Of a DNA stretch of 64,000 bases, positions 24,842 to 32,778 are shown in pieces. The notes beneath the pieces were generated by a model that worked only from the letters and a program-made list of their open reading frames with translations, was not told the origin of the DNA and did not search any database. Positions within the stretch are counted from its first letter, which is position 1; each line of letters begins with the position of its first letter. The translations under genes and the position numbers were made by a program. Source of the stretch: Paraburkholderia unamae (lineage in GTDB: Bacteria; Pseudomonadota; Gammaproteobacteria; Burkholderiales; Burkholderiaceae); the NCBI RefSeq assembly GCF_003268775.1, contig NZ_QLSU01000021.1, forward strand, positions 1,254 to 65,253, written 5' to 3'.

Positions 24842-25633
24842 ATGGGACAGAAAATTCATCCGACTGGCTTCCGTTTGGCCGTCAGCCGCAATTGGGCTTC
24901 GCGTTGGTACGCGAACAACAACAATTTCGCGGCGATGTTGAAGGAAGACATCGGTGTTCGTGAGTACCTGAAGAAGAAGCTGAAGAACGCTTCGGTGGGC
25001 CGTGTTGTGATCGAGCGTCCGGCAAAGAACGCTCGCATCACGATTTACAGCTCGCGCCCGGGTGTGGTGATCGGCAAGAAGGGCGAGGACATCGAACTCC
25101 TCAAGGCCGAACTCCAGAAGCGCATGGGCGTTCCGGTTCACGTGAACATCGAAGAAATTCGCAAGCCGGAAACCGACGCGCAACTGATCGCCGACTCGAT
25201 CACGCAGCAGCTCGAGCGCCGCATCATGTTCCGTCGCGCAATGAAGCGCGCGATGCAGAACGCAATGCGTCTGGGTGCCCAGGGCATCAAGATCATGAGC
25301 GCCGGCCGTCTGAACGGTATCGAAATCGCACGTACCGAGTGGTACCGCGAAGGTCGAGTGCCGCTTCACACGCTGCGTGCTGACATCGACTACGCAACCT
25401 CGGAAGCGAAGACGACGTACGGCATCATCGGCGTGAAGGTTTGGGTCTACAAGGGCGACACGCTCGGCCGCAACGACGCACCGGTGGTGGAAGAAGTCGC
25501 CGAAGAAAAGCGTCCGCGCCGCAATGCGCGTCCGGGCGATCGTCGTCCGCGCCGTGATGGCGAAGGCGCACCGGGTGCCCGTCGTGGCGCACCGCGCCGT
25601 GGCGCCGGCGGTGACGGCAAGAGTGGAGAATAA
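24842..25633 (+). CDS. rpsC: 30S ribosomal protein S3
   Basis: S3 lies at the mRNA entry channel and contributes to helicase activity. The 263-residue protein has the KH domain with VIGKKGEDIELLK, and the C-terminal domain with SAGRLNGIEIARTEWYREGR. After about residue 218 there is a long arginine, glycine and proline-rich basic tail, longer than in the E. coli protein (233 residues) and common in Burkholderiales. rplP starts two bases after the stop. Confidence 0.97.
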   Translation: MGQKIHPTGFRLAVSRNWASRWYANNNNFAAMLKEDIGVREYLKKKLKNASVGRVVIERPAKNARITIYSSRPGVVIGKKGEDIELLKAELQKRMGVPVHVNIEEIRKPETDAQLIADSITQQLERRIMFRRAMKRAMQNAMRLGAQGIKIMSAGRLNGIEIARTEWYREGRVPLHTLRADIDYATSEAKTTYGIIGVKVWVYKGDTLGRNDAPVVEEVAEEKRPRRNARPGDRRPRRDGEGAPGARRGAPRRGAGGDGKSGE

Positions 25634-25635
25634 CG

Positions 25636-26052
25636 ATGCTGCAACCGAAACGCAGGAAGTATCGCAAAGAGCAGAAGGGTCGTAACACCGGTATCGCAAC
25701 GCGCGGCAACGCGGTTTCGTTCGGTGAATACGGTCTGAAGGCTATCGGTCGTGGTCGCCTGACCGCGCGTCAGATTGAAGCAGCGCGTCGTGCAATGACG
25801 CGTCACATCAAGCGCGGCGGCCGTATCTGGATCCGTATTTTCCCGGACAAGCCGATCTCGCAAAAGCCGGCGGAAGTGCGTATGGGTAACGGTAAGGGTA
25901 ACCCGGAGTACTACGTCGCCGAGATTCAGCCGGGCAAGATGCTGTACGAAATGGATGGTGTGTCCGAAGAACTGGCCCGTGAAGCCTTCCGTCTGGCCGC
26001 AGCCAAGCTGCCGCTGAAGACGGTCTTCATGGTTCGCCAGCTCGGCGCCTAA
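25636..26052 (+). CDS. rplP: 50S ribosomal protein L16
   Basis: L16 positions the A-site tRNA on the 50S subunit. The 138-residue protein starts MLQPKRRKYRKEQKGRN and contains the conserved RQIEAARRAMTRHIKRGG, the RVRMG-like segment EVRMGNGKGNPEYYV and LAAAKLPLKT. It lies within the S10 operon between rpsC and rpmC. An arginine hydroxylation site (PEVRMG context) is present. Confidence 0.98.
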   Translation: MLQPKRRKYRKEQKGRNTGIATRGNAVSFGEYGLKAIGRGRLTARQIEAARRAMTRHIKRGGRIWIRIFPDKPISQKPAEVRMGNGKGNPEYYVAEIQPGKMLYEMDGVSEELAREAFRLAAAKLPLKTVFMVRQLGA

Positions 26053-26062
26053 GGAGTGAATG

Positions 26063-26257
26063 ATGAAGGCATCCGAACTTCACCAGAAAGACCAGGCCGC
26101 GCTCAACAAGGAGCTGTCGGACCTGCTTAAGGCGCAATTCGGCCTGCGCATGCAACTCGCGACCCAGCAGCTCACGAACACGAGCCAGCTGAAGAAGGTT
26201 CGTCGCGACATCGCACGTGTGCGGACCGTCCTGACTGAGAAGGCGAACCAGAAATGA
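26063..26257 (+). CDS. rpmC: 50S ribosomal protein L29
   Basis: L29 is a small two-helix protein at the tunnel exit next to L23. From this ATG it has 64 residues (MKASELHQKDQAALNKELSD, then LRMQLATQQLTNTSQLKKVR). An ATG three bases earlier is also in frame; the second gives better spacing to the aaggag site. It overlaps rpsQ by four bases. Confidence 0.95.
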   Translation: MKASELHQKDQAALNKELSDLLKAQFGLRMQLATQQLTNTSQLKKVRRDIARVRTVLTEKANQK

Positions 26258-26526
26258 ACGAAAGCGTGAAAACCTCGCTTAAGCGGACGCTGGTCGGCAA
26301 GGTCGTCAGCAACAAGATGGACAAGACGGTCACCGTTCTGGTCGAGCGCCGCGTCAAGCACCCGATCTACGGCAAGTACGTTGTGCAGTCGAAGAAGTAC
26401 CACGCTCACGACGAAGCGAACACGTACAACGAGGGTGACCTCGTTGAAATCCAGGAGACCCGTCCTCTCTCGAAGACGAAGGCCTGGACCGTGTCGAAGC
26501 TGATCGAAGCAGCACGCGTGATCTAA
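26254..26526 (+). CDS. rpsQ: 30S ribosomal protein S17
   Basis: S17 is a primary 16S rRNA-binding protein with an OB fold. The 90-residue protein contains the conserved LVGKVVSNKMDKTVTVLVER and KYHAHDE segments and ETRPLSKTKAW. It is the last gene of the S10 operon. A 356-base gap holding a promoter follows before rplN. Confidence 0.98.
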   Translation: MNESVKTSLKRTLVGKVVSNKMDKTVTVLVERRVKHPIYGKYVVQSKKYHAHDEANTYNEGDLVEIQETRPLSKTKAWTVSKLIEAARVI

Positions 26527-26882
26527 AAGCGCAGTTGTAAAGCAGCAACATCCCGGGGAGCCATTCTCCGGGATGCAGAAGTTGTTGAAATCGCTAAAGA
26601 TTTCGCTTGCTAGACCAAGATTATCGAGTTATAGTCTTGGTCTTCCCTCTTTATGAGCACGTTGTTGGCAAAGCAACGGGCAGAAGTAGTGAGGGAGGTG
26701 GTTCGGGCGCCAGTCCGGATCTGCAAGATTCACCGGAATGCGATGGCCGGTTTCGTTTGCCGTCGCTGCTGTTCTAACCCAAGCAGCTGAGCGGTCGTTC
26801 TAGTGGCGGCGCGGCTGACGGGACCAAGACTGACTGGATGTGCCATGGTGGCGCAACCGGATTAAGTTGGGAAAGATAAACC
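26527..26882 (+). promoter_or_regulatory. S10-spc boundary: hairpin, spc promoter and long leader
   Basis: This 356-base stretch has no gene. It holds a hairpin with a two-base bulge (26549-26560 with 26566-26575, no T-run), a strong promoter (26607-26635) overlapped by a 9-base inverted repeat, a CCCTCTTTA element near the expected start site, and a leader of about 240 bases before rplN. The leader length suggests control of the spc operon by RNA structure, but I found no single dominant fold by eye. Confidence 0.6.
26607..26635 (+). promoter_or_regulatory. Predicted sigma70 promoter of the spc operon
   Basis: TTGCTA (26607-26612) and TATAGT (26630-26635) are 17 bases apart. The exact inverted repeat agaccaaga (26612-26620) and tcttggtct (26635-26643) brackets the spacer and -10 box and ends near the likely start site at about 26642. 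Position matches the E. coli spc promoter between rpsQ and rplN. Confidence 0.78.
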
Positions 26883-27251
26883 ATGATCCAGACCGAAACT
26901 CGGCTTGAAGTAGCCGACAACACGGGTGCGCGTGAAGTCATGTGCATCAAGGTGCTCGGCGGCTCGAAGCGTCGTTATGCCAGCATTGGCGACATCATCA
27001 AGGTGACCGTCAAGGAAGCAACGCCGCGTGGGCGCGTGAAAAAGGGCGAAATCTACAACGCCGTTGTGGTTCGCACCGCGAAGGGCGTGCGCCGTCAAGA
27101 CGGCTCGCTGATCAAGTTCGATGGCAACGCCGCCGTGCTTTTGAACACCAAGCTTGAGCCGATCGGCACCCGTATTTTCGGGCCGGTTACGCGTGAGCTG
27201 CGTAGCGAACGATTCATGAAGATCGTTTCGCTGGCGCCGGAAGTGCTGTAA
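26883..27251 (+). CDS. rplN: 50S ribosomal protein L14
   Basis: L14 forms intersubunit bridges with 16S helix 14 and binds the RsfS silencing factor. The 122-residue protein begins MIQTETRLEVADNTGAREVM and has the conserved VRTAKGVRRQDGSLIKFDGN and GTRIFGPVTRELR. It is the first gene of the spc operon, and rplX follows after 9 bases. Confidence 0.98.
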   Translation: MIQTETRLEVADNTGAREVMCIKVLGGSKRRYASIGDIIKVTVKEATPRGRVKKGEIYNAVVVRTAKGVRRQDGSLIKFDGNAAVLLNTKLEPIGTRIFGPVTRELRSERFMKIVSLAPEVL

Positions 27252-27260
27252 GGAGTCGCG

Positions 27261-27569
27261 ATGAACAAGATTCGCAAGGGTGACGAAGTCATCGTCGTCA
27301 CTGGCAAAGACAAGGGCAAGCGCGGCGTCGTAGTGGCGATTGGCGAAGAGCGCGTTACTGTCGAAGGCATCAACATTGTCAAAAAACATGTGAAGCCGAA
27401 CCCGATGAAGGGTACGACGGGTGGCGTGGAAGCCAAGGCAATGCCGCTGGCTATCTCGAACGTCGCACTGGTCGACGCGAACGGTAAGCCGTCGCGCGTG
27501 GGCATCAAGGTCGAAGGGGACAAGAAAGTTCGTTTCCTGAAGACGACCGGTGCTGTTCTGAGCGCCTGA
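27261..27569 (+). CDS. rplX: 50S ribosomal protein L24
   Basis: L24 is an assembly initiator at the tunnel exit, with a KOW motif (IRKGDEVIVVTGKDKGKRGV) at residues 3-22. The 102-residue protein continues with the conserved KHVKPNP and a beta-rich body. It lies in the spc operon with a good ribosome site (aaggag) upstream. Confidence 0.98.
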   Translation: MNKIRKGDEVIVVTGKDKGKRGVVVAIGEERVTVEGINIVKKHVKPNPMKGTTGGVEAKAMPLAISNVALVDANGKPSRVGIKVEGDKKVRFLKTTGAVLSA

Positions 27570-27585
27570 CGCTGCGGAGTAAAAA

Positions 27586-28125
27586 ATGGCACGTTTGCAA
27601 GAATTTTACAAAGAGAAGGTCGTTCCTGGCCTGATCGAGAAGTTCGGTTACAAGTCGGTCATGGAAGTGCCGCGCCTCACCAAGATCACCCTGAACATGG
27701 GTGTCGGTGAAGCCGTCGCTGACAAGAAGGTCCTCGAGCACGCCGTTGGCGACCTCACGAAGATCGCCGGCCAAAAGCCCGTCATCACCAAGTCGCGTAA
27801 GGCAATCGCTGGTTTCAAGATCCGCGAAAGCTACCCGATCGGTACGATGGTTACCCTGCGTGGCAATGCCATGTACGAATTCCTGGACCGTTTCGTGACG
27901 GTTGCGCTCCCCCGCGTGCGCGACTTCCGTGGCGTGTCGGGCAAGGCGTTCGACGGCCGTGGTAACTACAACATCGGTGTGAAAGAGCAGATCATTTTCC
28001 CCGAAATCGACTACGACAAGATCGACGCGCTGCGTGGGCTGAACATCAGCATCACGACGACTGCGAAGACCGACGAAGAAGCGAAGGCACTGCTCGCCAG
28101 CTTCAAGTTCCCGTTCAGAAACTGA
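27586..28125 (+). CDS. rplE: 50S ribosomal protein L5
   Basis: L5 binds 5S rRNA and contacts the P-site tRNA. The 179-residue protein has the conserved LTKITLNMGVGEAVADKKVL, KSRKAIAGFKIRE and VTLRGNAMYEFLDR segments, and ends LLASFKFPFRN. It is followed after 7 bases by rpsN. Confidence 0.98.
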   Translation: MARLQEFYKEKVVPGLIEKFGYKSVMEVPRLTKITLNMGVGEAVADKKVLEHAVGDLTKIAGQKPVITKSRKAIAGFKIRESYPIGTMVTLRGNAMYEFLDRFVTVALPRVRDFRGVSGKAFDGRGNYNIGVKEQIIFPEIDYDKIDALRGLNISITTTAKTDEEAKALLASFKFPFRN

Positions 28126-28132
28126 GGTTACC

Positions 28133-28438
28133 GTGGCTAAACTGGCACTGATCGAACGTGAAAAGAAGCGCGCTCGTCTGGCAGCGAAATTTGCACCGAA
28201 GCGTGCAGAGCTGAAGGCGATCATCGACGACCAAAGCAAGTCTGAAGAAGAGCGTTACGCAGCTCGCCTCGAACTGCAACAACTGCCCCGCAACTCGAAC
28301 CCGACCCGCAAGCGTAACCGCTGCGCGATCACGGGTCGTCCGCGTGGCACGTTCCGCAAATTCGGTCTCGCACGTAACAAGATTCGTGAAATCGCGTTCC
28401 GTGGTGAGATCCCTGGCATCACCAAGGCGAGCTGGTAA
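28133..28438 (+). CDS. rpsN: 30S ribosomal protein S14 (long, zinc-free type)
   Basis: S14 is a 30S head protein near the A site. The 101-residue form starts at GTG and has no zinc-binding cysteine quartet, so it is the zinc-independent (C-minus) type. The conserved RCAITGRPRGTFRKFGLARN and GEIPGITKASW are present. It lies in its standard place between rplE and rpsH. Confidence 0.97.
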   Translation: MAKLALIEREKKRARLAAKFAPKRAELKAIIDDQSKSEEERYAARLELQQLPRNSNPTRKRNRCAITGRPRGTFRKFGLARNKIREIAFRGEIPGITKASW

Positions 28439-28452
28439 TAGGAGAAACATAA

Positions 28453-28848
28453 ATGAGCATGAGTGATCCTATCGCCGATATGCTGACTCGCATCCGCAAT
28501 GCGCAGATGGTCGAGAAAGTTTCGGTTGCTATGCCCTCGTCGAAAGTGAAGATTGCGATTGCGCAGGTTCTGAAGGACGAAGGTTATATCGACGACTTCG
28601 CGGTGAAAACCGAAGGTGCGAAGTCGGAATTGAACATCGCGTTGAAGTACTACGCTGGCCGTCCCGTTATCGAGCGCATCGAACGCGTCTCGAAGCCGGG
28701 TCTGCGCGTGTACCGCGGCCGTAACGACATCCCGCAGGTCATGAATGGCCTGGGCGTTGCGATCGTCTCGACGCCGAAGGGTGTGATGACGGACCGCAAG
28801 GCGCGCGCTACTGGCGTCGGCGGCGAAGTTATCTGCTACGTCGCTTAA
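28453..28848 (+). CDS. rpsH: 30S ribosomal protein S8
   Basis: S8 organises the central domain of 16S rRNA and in E. coli represses the spc operon by binding mRNA at rplE. The 131-residue protein has MSDPIADMLTRIRNAQM and the conserved C-terminal STPKGVMTDRKARATGVGGE. Two starts (28453 and 28459) are possible; the first agrees with the usual length in this group. Confidence 0.97.
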   Translation: MSMSDPIADMLTRIRNAQMVEKVSVAMPSSKVKIAIAQVLKDEGYIDDFAVKTEGAKSELNIALKYYAGRPVIERIERVSKPGLRVYRGRNDIPQVMNGLGVAIVSTPKGVMTDRKARATGVGGEVICYVA

Positions 28849-28866
28849 GACCTAAGGAGAAGAAAC

Positions 28867-29397
28867 ATGTCTCGAGTAGGTAAGAGCCCGGTCGCGCTGC
28901 AAGGCGCAGAAGCGACGCTCAGCGACGAGAAGATTACCGTCAAGGGCGCGCTGGGTACGATTTCGCAAGCTGCGAACCGCCTCGTCAAGGTGGTGAACGA
29001 CAACGGCACGCTCAAGTTTGAGCCGACCGACGACAGCCGCGAAGCCAATGCGATGTCGGGCACGATGCGCGCGATCGTCGCGAACATGGTGCAAGGCGTG
29101 ACGAAGGGTTTTGAGCGCAAGCTGACGCTGGTTGGCGTTGGTTACCGTGCTCAGGCGCAAGGCGACAAGCTGAATCTGTCGCTGGGTTTCTCGCACCCCG
29201 TGGTGCACCAGATGCCCGAAGGCATCAAGGCCGAAACCCCGTCGCAAACGGAAATCGTGATCAAGGGGATCGACAAGCAGAAAGTCGGACAGACCGCAGC
29301 AGAAGTGCGCGGCTATCGTCCGCCTGAGCCGTACAAGGGCAAGGGCGTGCGTTATTCCGACGAGGTCGTGATCCTCAAAGAAACGAAGAAGAAGTAA
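28867..29397 (+). CDS. rplF: 50S ribosomal protein L6
   Basis: L6 lies near the sarcin-ricin loop and factor-binding site. The 176-residue protein is a tandem repeat of two similar domains, with VSHPV-like LGFSHPVVHQMP and the conserved GQTAAEVRGYRPPEPYKGKG near the end. A strong aaggaga site precedes the ATG. It is in the spc operon. Confidence 0.98.
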   Translation: MSRVGKSPVALQGAEATLSDEKITVKGALGTISQAANRLVKVVNDNGTLKFEPTDDSREANAMSGTMRAIVANMVQGVTKGFERKLTLVGVGYRAQAQGDKLNLSLGFSHPVVHQMPEGIKAETPSQTEIVIKGIDKQKVGQTAAEVRGYRPPEPYKGKGVRYSDEVVILKETKKK

Positions 29398-29409
29398 GGG
29401 TGCGCAATC

Positions 29410-29775
29410 ATGGATAAGGTTCAATCTCGCCTGCGCCGCGCTCGTCAGACGCGTCTCAAGATCGCTGAGCTTCAGGTCGCGCGTCTGGCCGTGCATCGCA
29501 CGAACACGCACATCTACGCGCAAGTGTTTTCGCCCTGCGGCACCAAGGTGCTGGCCAGCGCGTCGACGCTTGAAGCTGAAGTGCGTGCGCAACTGGCTGA
29601 CCAGTCGGGCAAGGGCGGCAACGTCGCCGCTGCCTCGCTGATCGGCAAGCGTATTGCAGAAAAGGCTAAGGCCGCCGGCATCGAATCCGTCGCCTTTGAC
29701 CGCTCGGGTTTCCGCTACCACGGCCGCGTCAAGGCGCTGGCTGATGCAGCGCGCGAAGCCGGGCTCAAGTTCTAA
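29410..29775 (+). CDS. rplR: 50S ribosomal protein L18
   Basis: L18 binds 5S rRNA with L5 and L25. The 121-residue protein has a basic N-terminus (RLRRARQTRLKIAELQV), the LAVHRTNTHIYAQV strand and the conserved C-terminal FDRSGFRYHGRVKALADAAR. rpsE follows after 14 bases. Confidence 0.98.
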   Translation: MDKVQSRLRRARQTRLKIAELQVARLAVHRTNTHIYAQVFSPCGTKVLASASTLEAEVRAQLADQSGKGGNVAAASLIGKRIAEKAKAAGIESVAFDRSGFRYHGRVKALADAAREAGLKF

Positions 29776-29789
29776 GGAAGGAATTCGTC

Positions 29790-30308
29790 ATGGCAAAGAT
29801 GCAAGCGAAAGTTCAGGCTGACGAACGCGACGACGGCCTTCGCGAAAAAATGATTTCGGTCAATCGCGTGACCAAGGTTGTGAAGGGCGGCCGTATTCTC
29901 GGCTTCGCCGCACTGACCGTGGTTGGCGATGGTGATGGCCGCGTCGGTATGGGCAAGGGCAAGTCGAAGGAAGTGCCGGTTGCTGTCCAGAAGGCGATGG
30001 AACAAGCTCGCCGCAACATGTTCAAGGTGCCCCTGAAGAACGGCACCCTGCAACACGAAGTGCACGGCAAGCATGGCGCATCGGTCGTCCTCCTCGCTCC
30101 GGCGAAGGCAGGTACGGGCGTGATCGCCGGCGGCCCGATGCGCGCAGTGTTCGACGTGATGGGCGTGCAGAACGTCGTGGCCAAGAGCCACGGTTCGACG
30201 AACCCGTACAACCTCGTTCGCGCCACGCTGGACGGTCTGCGCAAGCAGTCGACCCCGGCTGACATCGCGGCGAAGCGCGGCAAGTCCGTCGAAGACATTC
30301 TGGGCTAA
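29790..30308 (+). CDS. rpsE: 30S ribosomal protein S5
   Basis: S5 affects decoding fidelity, and its loop carries spectinomycin-resistance sites. The 172-residue protein has LREKMISVNRVTKVVKGGR (double-stranded RNA-binding fold), VVGDGDGRVGMGKGKSKEVP and the C-terminal domain with GPMRAVFDVMGVQNVVAKS. The spectinomycin loop (VTKVVKGGR) is wild type. Confidence 0.98.
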   Translation: MAKMQAKVQADERDDGLREKMISVNRVTKVVKGGRILGFAALTVVGDGDGRVGMGKGKSKEVPVAVQKAMEQARRNMFKVPLKNGTLQHEVHGKHGASVVLLAPAKAGTGVIAGGPMRAVFDVMGVQNVVAKSHGSTNPYNLVRATLDGLRKQSTPADIAAKRGKSVEDILG

Positions 30309-30319
30309 GGGTGGGCACC

Positions 30320-30502
30320 ATGTCTGAAAAAACTGTCAAGGTTCAGCTCGTCAAGAGCCTGATTGGGACCCGCGAAACGCACCGTGCCACCGTGCGCGGT
30401 CTCGGCCTGCGCCGCCTGAACTCGGTTTCCGAGTTGCAGGACACGCCGGCTGTGCGCGGCATGATCAACAAGGTCTCGTACCTCGTCAAGGTCATCGGTT
30501 AA
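30320..30502 (+). CDS. rpmD: 50S ribosomal protein L30
   Basis: This small 50S protein binds 5S-region rRNA and is absent from some lineages. From ATG 30320 it has 60 residues, the family length, with TVKVQLVKSLIGTRETHRAT and LGLRRLNSVSELQDTPAVRG. A GTG nine bases upstream would add three residues and overlap the ribosome site. It lies between rpsE and rplO. Confidence 0.96.
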   Translation: MSEKTVKVQLVKSLIGTRETHRATVRGLGLRRLNSVSELQDTPAVRGMINKVSYLVKVIG

Positions 30503-30537
30503 CGCGCACGCGGACCAAAAGACTCCAGGAGTTTGAA

Positions 30538-30972
30538 ATGGAATTGAATAACCTGAAGCCGGCAGAAGGCGCGAAGCACGCTAAGCGTCGCGTCGGTCGC
30601 GGCATCGGCTCCGGCCTCGGCAAGACTGCCGGCCGTGGTCACAAGGGTCAGAAATCGCGTTCGGGCGGCTTCCACAAGGTTGGCTTCGAAGGCGGTCAAA
30701 TGCCGCTGCAACGTCGTCTGCCGAAGCGCGGCTTCACCTCGCTGACGAAGGAATTCGTTGGTGAAGTGCGCCTCGCCGACCTCGAGAAGCTGCCGGTCGA
30801 CGAAATCGATCTGCTGGCTCTCAAGCAGGCAGGCCTCGTGGGCGAACTGACCCGCAGCGCGAAGATCATCGCCACCGGCGAGATCAAGCGCAAGGTCGTC
30901 GTGAAGGGCCTGGGTGCGACGAAGAATGCGCGTGCTGCGATTGAAGCAGCAGGCGGTTCTTTTGCCGAGTGA
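30538..30972 (+). CDS. rplO: 50S ribosomal protein L15
   Basis: L15 is a late assembly protein that reaches toward the peptidyl transferase region. The 144-residue protein has the glycine/arginine-rich N-terminal extension (AKRRVGRGIGSGLGKTAGRG and HKGQKSRSGG), then LQRRLPKRGFTS and a globular C-terminus. It is followed by secY, the usual neighbour. Confidence 0.98.
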   Translation: MELNNLKPAEGAKHAKRRVGRGIGSGLGKTAGRGHKGQKSRSGGFHKVGFEGGQMPLQRRLPKRGFTSLTKEFVGEVRLADLEKLPVDEIDLLALKQAGLVGELTRSAKIIATGEIKRKVVVKGLGATKNARAAIEAAGGSFAE

Positions 30973-31031
30973 TTGTGAGTGGTGCGTGCGGGCTTGCCCG
31001 CCGTCACTAGCATCTGCATCGGAGAAGCTAC

Positions 31032-32378
31032 TTGGCTAACAGCCCGAGTCTCGCAAAAACCGGTCGCAGCGCACCGAAGTTCGGCGACCTGCGTCGGCGT
31101 GCAGTGTTCCTGCTGCTGGCGCTGGTCGTTTATCGCATCGGCGCGCACATTCCGGTTCCGGGTATCGATCCGGACCAACTGGCGAAGCTCTTTCAGAGCC
31201 AGTCGGGCGGCATCCTTGGCATGTTCAACATGTTCTCGGGTGGCGCACTGTCGCGGTTCACGATCTTCGCGCTGGGTGTGATGCCGTATATCTCGGCGTC
31301 GATCATCTTGCAGCTGATGGCGATTGTTTCGCCGCAGCTCGAGGCGCTGAAGAAGGAAGGGCAGGCTGGACAACGCAAGATCACGCAGTACACGCGGATC
31401 TTCACGGTGGTGCTGGCGACGTTTCAGGCGTTCGGCATCGCGGTCGCGCTGGAGAACCAGCCCGGCCTCGTGATCGATCCGGGCATGGTGTTCCGCTTGA
31501 CGACGGTCGTGACGCTCGTGACCGGCACGATGTTCCTGATGTGGCTTGGTGAGCAGATCACGGAACGCGGGCTTGGCAACGGCATTTCGATCATCATCTT
31601 CGGCGGGATCGCGGCGGGTTTCCCCAATGCGATCGGCGGTCTGTTCGAACTGGTTCGCACTGGCTCGATGGGCCCCGTCTCGGCGATCATCATCGTGTTG
31701 CTGATTGCGGCCGTGACGTATCTGGTAGTGTTCATTGAACGCGGCCAGCGCAAGATCCTCGTGAACTATGCGAAGCGTCAGGTTGGTAACAAGATTTACG
31801 GCGGGCAGTCGTCTCACCTGCCGCTCAAGCTGAACATGTCGGGTGTGATTCCGCCGATCTTCGCGTCGTCGATCATCCTGTTCCCGGCGACAGTTCTGAA
31901 CTGGTTCAGTTCGGGTTCGCGTTCCGGCTGGTTCGCGGACACGCTGCACAACGTGGCCGAAGCTCTCAAGCCTGGCCAGCCTGTGTACGTGTTGCTGTAC
32001 GCGTTGGCGATCGTCTTTTTCTGCTTCTTCTACACCGCACTGGTGTTCAACAGCAGGGAAACGGCCGACAACCTGAAGAAAAGTGGCGCGTTCGTTCCTG
32101 GCATCCGCCCGGGCGATCAGACGGCACGTTATATCGACCGCATCCTCACGCGTCTGACGCTGGCCGGTGCGATCTATATCGTGTTCGTTTGCCTGCTGCC
32201 GGAGTTTCTGGTACTGCGCTGGAACGTGCCGTTTTATTTTGGCGGAACGTCGTTGCTGATCATTGTCGTCGTCACAATGGACTTCATGGCGCAGGTACAG
32301 TCGTACGTGATGTCGCAACAATATGAATCGCTGCTCAAGAAGGCCAACTTCAAGGGCGGCGGCGTCCCGATGCGTTGA
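31032..32378 (+). CDS. secY: Preprotein translocase subunit SecY
   Basis: SecY is the pore of the Sec translocon, with ten membrane helices. The 448-residue protein starts at the rare codon TTG, with ggagaagc at a normal distance, and begins MANSPSLAKTGRSAPKFGDL. The plug and pore-ring region (GGALSRFTIFALGVMPYISA), the large cytoplasmic loops (RQVGNKIYGGQSSHLPLKLN) and PGIRPGDQTARYID are conserved. infA starts eight bases after the stop. Confidence 0.98.
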   Translation: MANSPSLAKTGRSAPKFGDLRRRAVFLLLALVVYRIGAHIPVPGIDPDQLAKLFQSQSGGILGMFNMFSGGALSRFTIFALGVMPYISASIILQLMAIVSPQLEALKKEGQAGQRKITQYTRIFTVVLATFQAFGIAVALENQPGLVIDPGMVFRLTTVVTLVTGTMFLMWLGEQITERGLGNGISIIIFGGIAAGFPNAIGGLFELVRTGSMGPVSAIIIVLLIAAVTYLVVFIERGQRKILVNYAKRQVGNKIYGGQSSHLPLKLNMSGVIPPIFASSIILFPATVLNWFSSGSRSGWFADTLHNVAEALKPGQPVYVLLYALAIVFFCFFYTALVFNSRETADNLKKSGAFVPGIRPGDQTARYIDRILTRLTLAGAIYIVFVCLLPEFLVLRWNVPFYFGGTSLLIIVVVTMDFMAQVQSYVMSQQYESLLKKANFKGGGVPMR

Positions 32379-32386
32379 AAGGACCT

Positions 32387-32605
32387 ATGGCCAAAGACGA
32401 TGTAATCCAGATGCAAGGCGAGGTGATCGAAAACCTCCCCAACGCAACCTTCCGGGTGAAGCTGGAAAATGGCCATGTCGTTCTAGGGCATATTTCCGGA
32501 AAGATGCGGATGCACTACATCCGTATCCTCCCGGGCGACAAGGTGACGGTTGAGTTGACGCCTTACGATCTGTCGCGTGCGCGGATCGTGTTCCGGGCGA
32601 AGTGA
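32387..32605 (+). CDS. infA: Translation initiation factor IF-1
   Basis: IF-1 is an OB-fold protein that blocks the A site during initiation. It has 72 residues from this ATG (MAKDDVIQMQGEVIENLPNA, then HISGKMRMHYIRILPGDKV). An upstream in-frame ATG at 32375 overlaps secY and is rejected. Placement between secY and rpmJ is the common bacterial order. Confidence 0.96.
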   Translation: MAKDDVIQMQGEVIENLPNATFRVKLENGHVVLGHISGKMRMHYIRILPGDKVTVELTPYDLSRARIVFRAK

Positions 32606-32626
32606 TTTAGGAAAAAGGGTAATATC

Positions 32627-32743
32627 ATGAAAGTGATGGCATCGGTAAAGCGCATTTGCCGCAACTGCAAAATCATCAAGCGTAACGGCGTCGTTCGCGT
32701 GATCTGCAGCTCGGACCCGCGCCACAAGCAGCGCCAAGGCTGA
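32627..32743 (+). CDS. rpmJ: 50S ribosomal protein L36
   Basis: This 38-residue protein is the smallest in the ribosome. Translation from ATG 32627 gives MKVMASVKRICRNCKIIKRN and continues to RHKQRQG. The zinc ligands are C13, C16, C29 and H34, so it is the zinc-binding type. It sits between infA and rpsM, with an aaaaaggg site upstream. Confidence 0.96.
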   Translation: MKVMASVKRICRNCKIIKRNGVVRVICSSDPRHKQRQG

Positions 32744-32778
32744 TTAGCGCGCTTGCGCTTTTTGTTTGAGGAAAAACA

